Part shown: positions 6,524 through 12,531 of the stretch, in pieces
Layout: every line of letters starts with the position of its first letter
How positions within the stretch are numbered: position 1 is the stretch's first letter
NCBI GenBank assembly: GCA_039182715.1
Contig: JBCDBY010000113.1
Coordinates: forward strand, 1-12,531
DNA length: 12,531 nucleotides
Direction: 5' to 3'
Source of the DNA: JBCDBY01 sp039182715
GTDB lineage: Bacteria; Planctomycetota; PLA2
Program-made: the position numbers and the translations under genes
The notes under the pieces: generated by a model
Told to the model about the DNA's origin: nothing
The model's input: only the letters and a program-made list of their open reading frames with translations
The model's database searches: none

Positions 6524-8907
6524 ACGCGGTCTCGATCATCGTCCCGACGGTCAACGAGGCGGAGAACATCGACGCGCTTCTCGACCGCATCGCGGCGGCC
6601 GCGGACTTTCCCTACGAGGTGCTCGTCGTCGACTACGAATCGACCGACGGCACGCAGGAGAAGGTGCGCGCGCGCGCCGACGCGCGGCTCGTGCCGCAGA
6701 CCGAGAAGGGCGGCCTTGCCGGCGCGGTCATCCAGGGCGCGCGCGAGGCGCAGCACGAGTGCTGCGTCGTCATCGACGCCGACCTGAGCCATCCGCCCGA
6801 GGTGCTGCCGCAGATGGTCGCGCCGGTGCTCGCCGGCGAGAAGGACATGGTCGTCGGCAGCCGCAAGGTGCCGGGCGGCGGTTCGCCCGGCTGGCCGTGG
6901 CATCGTCGGTTCACATCCGCCGTCGCCTCGTGGCTCGCCTGGCCGATGACCGACGTGCGCGATCCGATGTCGGGCTACTTCGCCACCACGCGCGCGCGCC
7001 TGCTGGCCGTCGACACCGGCGCGACCGGCTTCAAGATCGGCTTCGAGGTGCTCACGCAGGACGACGGCCGCCTGCGCACCGCGGAGGTGCCCATCCAGTT
7101 CCACGACCGCGCGTACGGCGAGTCGAAGCTCGGCCGCAAGGCGATCTTCGACTACCTCGAGCGGCTGGCGACGCTCGCGGGCCTGCGCCGCCCCGTCCTC
7201 TGGCCGGCGCTCTTCGCGGTCGTCGATGCGGCGCTGCTCGCCACGCTGCAGCCGCGCGACGTCGCCAACCTCGTCGCCGGCCTCGTCGCGGCCCTGCTCA
7301 TGTATGCCGCCGCGCGCCGCTCCGCCGCCGACGACGGGCTGAGCGAGCCGCGCCGATTGAGCCGCGCACTGCCCGGTTACCTGCTCGTCGTCCATCTGCG
7401 CGGCGGGCTGCTCGCGCTCGGGGCGCCCTTCTGGATCGTGGCGCTCTTTGGTGCGGTGCTGGTGCTGCTGCTGCACGCCGCCTACGTCTTCCCGCAGCCG
7501 CGCCCGCCCGACCACTGGCGCCTGCGCTGGCGCTTCGCCGTCGTTCCGGTCGTTGCGTTCACGCTGCTGCTGCGCCTCTTCTACATGGGCGCGATCGACC
7601 TCATGCCGGAGGAGGCGTACTACTGGAACTACGCGCAGAACCTCGACATCGGCTATCTCGACCACCCGCCGCTCGTCGCCTGGCTCATCGCCGGCTCGAC
7701 GGCACTGTTCGGCGACAGCGAGTTCGCGGTGCGACTGCCGACGCTGCTCTGCTGGGGCGTCACCGCATACTTTCTCTACCGCCTCGCGCGCGACCTGTTC
7801 GACAAGTCCGCCGGCATCGTCGCGATCATCCTCGTGGCGAGCCTGCCCTTCTTCCTCGGCGCCGGGTTCATCATGACGCCTGATGCGCCGCTGACGGCTT
7901 GCTGGGCGGCGGCGCTCTACTACCTGCACCGCATCTTCGTCCGGGACGACGCAAACGCCTGGTGGTGCGCCGGCGCCGCGATCGGCTTCGGCCTGCTGGC
8001 GAAGTATTCGATCGCGTTCATCCTGCCGGCGCTGCTCGTGCTCATGCTGCGCGACCGGCGCTGGTGGACGCGGCCGCAGCCGTGGGGCGCCGGGCTCCTC
8101 ACGCTCGCCATCTTTTCGCCGGTCATCCTTTGGAACGCGCAAAACGAGTGGGCCTCGTTCCTCTTCCAGAGCGTGAGCCGCGCGCAGGGCAAGGTGGAGT
8201 TCTCGTTCCACATCCAGCTGCTCGCCTGCGTCGCCTTCCTGACGCCGATCGGCGTGCGTTCGCTGTTCCTGGAGCGGCGGCGCAGCGGGTTCCTGGCGGC
8301 TTTCGTCTTCGTGCCGCTGGGCCTCATCCTGCTCTTCAGCCTGGCGCGGCTCACCAAGCCGCACTGGCTCGGCCCGATCTTCCTCGCGGCGCTGCCGCTG
8401 CTCGCCGTCGCCGTCTTCCGCAATGCGACCTTCGCCCGACGCTGGGCCGCGACCGTGACGGTCGTGCTGGGCATTCTCTCCGGCCTGCTGCACTTCCTCG
8501 GCGTCGGCTACCCGGGCGGCTACTACCCCGACAAGCTGCGTCTGCCGGTCGGGTGGCGCGAGTTCTCGGCGCAGGTGCAGGAGCTGCGGCCGGACGACAC
8601 GGTGATCGTCGCGATGTCGCGCTACTTCACGCAGTCCGAGCTGCGCTTCTACACCGGCGAGCCCGCCGTCGGGCAATACCTGTTCGGCGAGATCGGGCTC
8701 ATGTACGAGTTCTGGTCGCCGCCGGAGCAGTACGCGGGGCGCACGCTGTTCATCGTCGGCTTCGAGGAGAAGGCGCTCGATCCCGATCGATTCCGCGGCC
8801 GCGTCGGCGCGCTCGGCCCGATCGAGCGCCACGTCATCGAACGCGACGGCCGCGCGGTGGGGCACTTCTTCACGCGCGTGGCGCGGGACTATCGACCAGC
8901 ACCGTGA
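6520..8907 (+). CDS. Fused GT2 polyprenol-phosphate glycosyltransferase, four-helix membrane domain and GT39/ArnT-like glycosyltransferase
   Basis: This is a 795-residue integral membrane protein with three parts. Residues 1-~225 are a family 2 glycosyltransferase of the dolichol-phosphate mannose synthase type: VSIIVPTVNEAENI at the start, VVDYESTDGT, and the nucleotide-sugar/metal motif Asp86-Ala-Asp88. Residues ~225-325 hold four hydrophobic helices in two pairs, the arrangement of GtrA-like domains that often follow such GT2 domains, though the match is weak. From ~340 to the end is a GT39/PMT_2 (ArnT-like) domain: EEAYYW at 364-369, where the first acidic residue is the usual catalytic-site position, then Asp381-His-Pro-Pro384, many membrane helices, and a soluble C-terminal part. 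Known members make a polyprenol-phosphate sugar (GT2) and transfer that sugar across the membrane to protein, lipid A or glycan (GT39). The GTG start overlaps the flavoprotein stop by four bases, and the GT2 domain begins at once, which fixes it. Its 3' end overlaps the convergent deacetylase gene by 38 bases. Confidence 0.9.
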   Translation: MNAVSIIVPTVNEAENIDALLDRIAAAADFPYEVLVVDYESTDGTQEKVRARADARLVPQTEKGGLAGAVIQGAREAQHECCVVIDADLSHPPEVLPQMVAPVLAGEKDMVVGSRKVPGGGSPGWPWHRRFTSAVASWLAWPMTDVRDPMSGYFATTRARLLAVDTGATGFKIGFEVLTQDDGRLRTAEVPIQFHDRAYGESKLGRKAIFDYLERLATLAGLRRPVLWPALFAVVDAALLATLQPRDVANLVAGLVAALLMYAAARRSAADDGLSEPRRLSRALPGYLLVVHLRGGLLALGAPFWIVALFGAVLVLLLHAAYVFPQPRPPDHWRLRWRFAVVPVVAFTLLLRLFYMGAIDLMPEEAYYWNYAQNLDIGYLDHPPLVAWLIAGSTALFGDSEFAVRLPTLLCWGVTAYFLYRLARDLFDKSAGIVAIILVASLPFFLGAGFIMTPDAPLTACWAAALYYLHRIFVRDDANAWWCAGAAIGFGLLAKYSIAFILPALLVLMLRDRRWWTRPQPWGAGLLTLAIFSPVILWNAQNEWASFLFQSVSRAQGKVEFSFHIQLLACVAFLTPIGVRSLFLERRRSGFLAAFVFVPLGLILLFSLARLTKPHWLGPIFLAALPLLAVAVFRNATFARRWAATVTVVLGILSGLLHFLGVGYPGGYYPDKLRLPVGWREFSAQVQELRPDDTVIVAMSRYFTQSELRFYTGEPAVGQYLFGEIGLMYEFWSPPEQYAGRTLFIVGFEEKALDPDRFRGRVGALGPIERHVIERDGRAVGHFFTRVARDYRPAP

Positions 8908-9772
8908 GCACGGCGCGCACGCTCTCCTCGAGCGCGTCGAGGTCGTAGCCGCCTTCGAGCACACACAGCAGCGGCCAGCGCGCGAGGCGCTCGGTGAAGT
9001 TGGCGAATCCGGCGGCGGTCACCTGCTGGCCCGCGAGCGGATCGTTCGCGTGCGCGTCGAATCCGGCCGAGACCAGCACGACGTCGGGGCTGCGCTCCTC
9101 CAGCCACGGGAGCACCTGCTCGTCGAACGCGGCGCAGTATTCCGCGTCGCCGCTGCCGGGCGGCATCGGGATGTTGCGGATGTTGCCCGCACCGGTCTCG
9201 TCGGCGTCGCCGGTGCCGGGCCACAGCGGCGACTGGTGCAGGCTGCAGAAGCCGACCTCCGGCTCGCTCCCGAAGATGTCCTGCGTTCCGTTGCCGTGGT
9301 GCACGTCCCAGTCGACGATCGCCACCCGCTTGCCCTTGCGGCGCAGGAACGCGGCGAGGATCGCGACGTTGCCGAGCAGGCAGAACCCCATCGCCTGTTT
9401 GCGCTCGGCGTGGTGGCCCGGCGGCCGCACGCAGGCGAAGCCGGTCTCGACGGTGCCCGCCAGCCACGCTTCGCCCAGCGCCAGCGCCGCGCCGGCCGCC
9501 CGCACCGCCGCCGGCCAGCTTTCGGCGCAGATCTTCGTGTCCGCATCGAGCGCCGGGACTCCCTTCTCGATCATGCGCTGGACGAAGGCGAGGTAGACCG
9601 GGTCGTGGCACGCCTCGATCTCCTCCCGGGTGGCGTCGCGTGGCACCAGCCGGTGCAGTGCCAGCCCTTCCGCCGCCCGCCGGACCGCTTCCAGCCGCTC
9701 CGGGCGCTCGGGGTGTCCCGACCCGGTGCGGTGCCGGTCGAACAGGGGGTCATCCACGAAGCCGGTGATCAC
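8870..9772 (-). CDS. Histone deacetylase-family zinc amidohydrolase (AcuC/acetylpolyamine type)
   Basis: This is a 300-residue protein of the arginase/deacetylase fold. The catalytic residues are complete: the His120-His121 dyad in RPPGHHAE, zinc ligands Asp156 and His158 in DWDVHHGNGT, Asp239 in SAGFDAH, and the transition-state Tyr276 in LEGGYD. The N-terminal HPERPERL segment is the standard loop of the family. The length suits bacterial HDAC-like proteins (acetoin-utilisation AcuC, acetylpolyamine amidohydrolases, HDAC class II-like). They remove acetyl groups from lysines or polyamines; the substrate here is not determinable. The frame is open far beyond 9772, but the extra residues would run antisense through the metalloprotease gene, so I take GTG 9772, which starts MITGFVDDPLF. 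It is cytosolic, with no signal peptide. It is divergent from the metalloprotease (65-base gap) and convergent with the glycosyltransferase (38-base overlap). Confidence 0.95.
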   Translation of the reverse strand: MITGFVDDPLFDRHRTGSGHPERPERLEAVRRAAEGLALHRLVPRDATREEIEACHDPVYLAFVQRMIEKGVPALDADTKICAESWPAAVRAAGAALALGEAWLAGTVETGFACVRPPGHHAERKQAMGFCLLGNVAILAAFLRRKGKRVAIVDWDVHHGNGTQDIFGSEPEVGFCSLHQSPLWPGTGDADETGAGNIRNIPMPPGSGDAEYCAAFDEQVLPWLEERSPDVVLVSAGFDAHANDPLAGQQVTAAGFANFTERLARWPLLCVLEGGYDLDALEESVRAVLTVLVDSPAPRA

Positions 9773-9778
9773 GATTGC

Positions 9779-9788
9779 ACGGTACCCT
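9779..9788. promoter_or_regulatory. Overlapping -10-like boxes of the divergent deacetylase and metalloprotease genes
   Basis: A palindromic ggtacc (9781-9786) gives TACCGT on the minus strand (9784-9779), six bases before the deacetylase GTG, and TACCCT on the plus strand (9783-9788), about 50 bases before the metalloprotease ATG. Both could serve as -10 boxes of a compact bidirectional promoter. The minus-strand one would make the deacetylase mRNA leaderless. The plus-strand one would give a leader of about 43 bases holding the Shine-Dalgarno. Consensus matches are weak and no clear -35 boxes are seen. Confidence 0.25.
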
Positions 9789-9826
9789 GTCGGACTGGCT
9801 GCGCCGGGGAGCGCCGCCAACCGATC

Positions 9827-9835
9827 AAGGAGAGG
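9827..9835 (+). promoter_or_regulatory. Strong Shine-Dalgarno of the metalloprotease gene
   Basis: AAGGAGAGG precedes ATG 9838; the AAGGAG core (9827-9832) is five bases from the start codon. It is by far the best ribosome binding site in the window and fixes the start at 9838, just before the signal peptide, rather than at the in-frame ATG 9775 upstream. Confidence 0.85.
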
Positions 9836-9837
9836 AA

Positions 9838-12438
9838 ATGCCGAAACGCTTTTGGACCCTGATGGCGACGCTCTGCGTGTCGACCACCGTCCTCGCTCAG
9901 GACGCCCCCAAGCCGCCCTCGATCCCCTCGTGGACCAAGGCCGGCAAGGACATGGTGCGACTGACCGCGACGGACGGATTCTGGAACCTCTACGTCGACA
10001 AGCAGAAGCCGCCGGCCAAGTTCTGGGTCGAGGTGCGCAACGTCGGCCGCCCCTTCCTGCTCGCCACGAGCATCGCGGGCGGCACCACCCAGGCCGGTTG
10101 GCAGTGGAACGACTGGTACCTCGTCTTCCAGAAGCACGGCAACAAGCTGGTGCTGCTCGAGCGCAACGCCGGCTACATCGCGAAGGGCGACAAGCAGCTC
10201 GCCGCCGCAATCAAGCGTACGTACACCGACCGCGTGCTGACGACCTATCCGATTCGCGCGCGCGGCCCGAAGGGCGGCTACATCATCGACGGCAAGCGCT
10301 TCTTCGCGTCGGGCGCCGCGATGTTCTTCGGCTCGACGGGTCGCTCCCGCGACACATCGCTGGCCAAGTTCAGCTCGCCCGGCAGCTTCTCCAAGAACAC
10401 CGAGCTGAGCGTCGAGATGCCGGACCGCAGCGGCAAGCTCATTCGCCTGCACTACTCCGTCTCCGCGCTGCCGAAGACCGGCTACCGCCCGCGCAAGGCG
10501 GACGCGCGCATCGGCTACTTCACGACGGTGCTCAAGGACTTCAGCCGCAACAACAAGGACGATCGGCGCAACCTGCGCTACATCAACCGTTGGCACCTGG
10601 AGAAGGAGGATCCGAAGCTCAAGCTCTCGCCGCCCAAGGAGCCGATCATCTTCTACATCGAGAAGACGGTGCCGGTGGCCTACCGCCGCTACGTGCGCGA
10701 GGGCATCCTGGAGTGGAACAAGGCGTTCGAGAAGCTCGGCTTCGATCAGGCGATTCTCGTTCGCGAGCAGACGGAGACGCGCTTCGCCGATCTCGCGCCG
10801 GAGGACGTGCGCCACAACTTCTTCCGATGGATCTACTCCGATTCGCCCTTCGCGATGGGCCCCAGCCGGGTGCATCCGGAGACGGGTCAGATCCTCGATG
10901 CGGACATCATTTTCGATGACAGCTACATCCGCTACACGCTGATGGAGTACCGCATGACCATCAAGGAGTTCCCCCGGGCGATGGCGGGCGCGAAGGGCCA
11001 GGAGTTCCTCAAGAAGCACCCGCTCTTCAAGCGCCTCGGCATGCGCCTCGGGCCGGACGAGTTCCTCGATGCGCTCCCGGACGACACGGGACGCCAGAAC
11101 CTGCGACCGCACGCGCGCCGCGTCTACTGCAGCCACGGCGCCGGCATTCGTCACCAGATCGCCTGCTGTGGCCTTCTGATGGCCGACCCGAAGAACCCGA
11201 AGGGCCCGCTCTCCGAGGATGTCATCGGTCAGTTCGTGAAGGACACGGTGATGCACGAGGTCGGCCATACGCTCGGCCTGCGCCACAACTTCAAGGCGTC
11301 GTCCTACCGTTCGCTCGAGGAGATCCACGCCGAGAACCCGCCGGCCGACATCGCCGGCTCGGTCATGGACTACAACCCGATCATGGTCGCGCCGGACGGC
11401 AAGCCGCAGGGCAACTACGCGATGCGCACGATCGGCCCCTACGACTACTGGGCGATCGCCTACGGGTACACGACGGACAACAAGGAGCTGGAGAAGATCA
11501 CCGCCCGCGTCGCGGAGAAGGGGCTCTCCTACGGCACCGACGAGGATACGTACGCGGACGATCCGCTCATCAACCGCTGGGACATGGGCAGCGATCCGCT
11601 GGCGTTCGCCAAGGAGCGTCTGGAGCTCATGCTGCAGGTGCGCAAGAACCTGGCGGAGCGCGCGGTCGACAAGGGCGAGGGCTACAACCGCCTGCGTCGC
11701 GCGATCAACATGCAGCTGTATGAAGCGCGCTCGGCGGGCCGCATTGCGGCCAACTTCGTCGGCGGCGAGTACATGCACCGCGACTACAAGGGCGACCCGA
11801 ACGCGCGGCCGCCGCTGGTGCCGGTCGAGACGGCCCGGCAGAAGGAGGCGCTTGCGTTCATCTGCGAGCGACTGCTGACCGAGGACTACTACCGCTTCGA
11901 CCCGGAGCTGCTGCAGAAGGCAGCGCCGGACCTGTGGGGCGAGGACTTCCTCGCAATCCTCTTCGAGGGCTACGGCTACCCCTACCTCGACGCGGTGCTG
12001 GGCGTGCAGTTCCCGCTGGTCTTCACGCTCACCTCGCCGGACCGCCTGCAGCGCGTGCTCGACGCGCGCCACAAGGTCCCGGCGAACACCGAGGCACTGA
12101 CCGCGCCGGACATCTTCGACGCGCTCGACAAGGCGATCTTCGGCGATCTCTCGACGTTGCCCGCGGGCACCAACCAGAAGCCGTCGATCAGCGACGTAAG
12201 GCGCAATCTGCAGCGCGAGTACGTCGGCCACCTCAACTCGATCCTGCTCACGGGCGAGGGCTACTACCCCGCGCAGATCCAGACGCTGGTGCGTCACTAC
12301 GTGAAGAAACTGCGCGACGAGATGGGCAAGGCGACCCTGAGCGCCGGCCTCGACACCTACACCAAGGCGCATCTCGAGGAGTGCCACGAGCGTCTAAAGC
12401 GCGCTCTGGACGCGAGTTACACCCGCATGGTGCGCTGA
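9838..12438 (+). CDS. Secreted zinc metalloprotease (metzincin-type, DUF5117/DUF4953 family)
   Basis: This is an 866-residue protein. A signal peptide covers residues 1-20 (MPKR, then hydrophobic FWTLMATLCVSTTVLA, cleavage before QDAP), so it is exported. The zinc site is the extended metzincin motif H473-E-V-G-H477-T-L-G-L-R-H483 with catalytic Glu474, followed by a Met-turn, SVMDY, with Met510. The N-terminal third (about 40-310), including VAYRRYVREGILEWNKAFEKLGF, resembles the DUF5117 region that precedes the catalytic domain in a family of large bacterial zinc-dependent metalloproteases; the catalytic and following helical part corresponds to DUF4953. The protein is otherwise soluble, with no membrane anchor or sorting signal at the C-terminus (SYTRMVR). 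The likely role is extracellular or periplasmic protein degradation; the substrate is unknown. The last ~27 coding bases are part of the 120-bp palindrome at the window end, so the last nine residues rest on possibly chimeric sequence, although the left arm reads smoothly as coding. Confidence 0.92.
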   Translation: MPKRFWTLMATLCVSTTVLAQDAPKPPSIPSWTKAGKDMVRLTATDGFWNLYVDKQKPPAKFWVEVRNVGRPFLLATSIAGGTTQAGWQWNDWYLVFQKHGNKLVLLERNAGYIAKGDKQLAAAIKRTYTDRVLTTYPIRARGPKGGYIIDGKRFFASGAAMFFGSTGRSRDTSLAKFSSPGSFSKNTELSVEMPDRSGKLIRLHYSVSALPKTGYRPRKADARIGYFTTVLKDFSRNNKDDRRNLRYINRWHLEKEDPKLKLSPPKEPIIFYIEKTVPVAYRRYVREGILEWNKAFEKLGFDQAILVREQTETRFADLAPEDVRHNFFRWIYSDSPFAMGPSRVHPETGQILDADIIFDDSYIRYTLMEYRMTIKEFPRAMAGAKGQEFLKKHPLFKRLGMRLGPDEFLDALPDDTGRQNLRPHARRVYCSHGAGIRHQIACCGLLMADPKNPKGPLSEDVIGQFVKDTVMHEVGHTLGLRHNFKASSYRSLEEIHAENPPADIAGSVMDYNPIMVAPDGKPQGNYAMRTIGPYDYWAIAYGYTTDNKELEKITARVAEKGLSYGTDEDTYADDPLINRWDMGSDPLAFAKERLELMLQVRKNLAERAVDKGEGYNRLRRAINMQLYEARSAGRIAANFVGGEYMHRDYKGDPNARPPLVPVETARQKEALAFICERLLTEDYYRFDPELLQKAAPDLWGEDFLAILFEGYGYPYLDAVLGVQFPLVFTLTSPDRLQRVLDARHKVPANTEALTAPDIFDALDKAIFGDLSTLPAGTNQKPSISDVRRNLQREYVGHLNSILLTGEGYYPAQIQTLVRHYVKKLRDEMGKATLSAGLDTYTKAHLEECHERLKRALDASYTRMVR

Positions 12439-12531
12439 TCGCGCAACCCTACGAATCGAAGGCCACCCCCGCGGGGGTGGCCTTCGATTCGTAGGGTTGC
12501 GCGATCAGCGCACCATGCGGGTGTAACTCGC
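12412..12531. repeat. Perfect 120-bp palindrome (60-bp arms, no spacer) at the window end
   Basis: Bases 12412-12471 and 12472-12531 are exact reverse complements, centred between 12471 and 12472. The left arm includes the last coding bases and stop of the metalloprotease; the right arm is the same sequence read back on the opposite strand up to the last base of the window. Because the arm copies protein-coding sequence perfectly, a foldback chimera or assembly turn-around at a contig end is the most likely cause. A true inverted duplication of the gene's end is the alternative. Confidence 0.95.
12451..12492 (+). terminator. Candidate terminator hairpin after the metalloprotease
   Basis: The inner part of the palindrome, from acgaatcgaa through the GC-rich core ggccaccccc/gggggtggcc, begins 12 bases after the stop codon and would form a very stable hairpin. 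A natural terminator of this shape could have seeded the foldback. There is no following T-tract within unambiguous sequence, and the right arm may be artefactual, so the true extent of any natural stem is unknown. Confidence 0.35.

Noticed and set aside
6514..8964. 816-codon open frame on the minus strand opposite the glycosyltransferase
   Set aside because: Rich in Arg, Glu, Asp, Ala and His with no domain pattern; it is antisense to clear GT2 and GT39 motifs.
9773..10210. N-terminal extension of the deacetylase by 146 residues
   Set aside because: Arg/Ala/Ser/Pro-rich shadow antisense to the metalloprotease; family proteins begin near the HPERPERL loop as from GTG 9772.
9769..12387. 872-codon open frame on the minus strand opposite the metalloprotease
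   Set aside because: Antisense shadow of a gene with a signal peptide, strong Shine-Dalgarno and metzincin motif.

Overview
The window is a high-GC (by eye about two thirds G+C) bacterial segment of ordinary, densely packed chromosome-type genes. No phage, IS, CRISPR, rRNA or tRNA signal is visible. The mix suggests a soil or sediment bacterium of the Planctomycetota/Acidobacteriota/Myxococcota kind: a HEAT-repeat protein fused to a class I amidotransferase-like domain, a large secreted metzincin of the DUF5117/DUF4953 type, and several GTG starts with -10-like boxes directly upstream. Sequence alone does not settle the phylum. The window ends in a perfect 120-bp foldback that copies the end of the last gene, so it is probably the end of an assembled contig.

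Layout. 2-1945 (+): C-terminal 647 residues of a HEAT-repeat protein whose start lies outside the window. 1946-2026: short convergent spacer with a 14-bp tandem repeat. 2027-3145 (-): secreted serine hydrolase of the class C beta-lactamase/penicillin-binding fold. 3146-3323: divergent promoter region. 3324-4183 (+): a small operon of AbrB/MazE-like antitoxin, Doc toxin, and a 73-residue protein resembling the C-terminal domain of ribosomal protein bL12. 4235-6523 (+): fused FAD monooxygenase/old-yellow-enzyme flavoprotein of the salicylyl-CoA 5-hydroxylase/2-aminobenzoyl-CoA monooxygenase-reductase family. 6520-8907 (+): overlapping by 4 bases, a multidomain membrane glycosyltransferase (GT2, four membrane helices, GT39/ArnT-like). 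8870-9772 (-): histone deacetylase-family zinc amidohydrolase, convergent with and overlapping the glycosyltransferase. 9838-12438 (+): secreted zinc metalloprotease, divergent from the deacetylase.

How the genes relate. The toxin operon is the clearest functional unit. Doc kinases inactivate EF-Tu, and the bL12 C-terminal domain is the ribosomal platform that recruits EF-Tu and other translational GTPases, so a free bL12-like protein directly behind doc is the most suggestive association here. The flavoprotein and glycosyltransferase are translationally coupled by overlap but have no obvious common pathway. The other genes look like independent units. At least four genes have a -10-like hexamer ending only 6-10 bases before the start codon, which points to leaderless or nearly leaderless transcripts.
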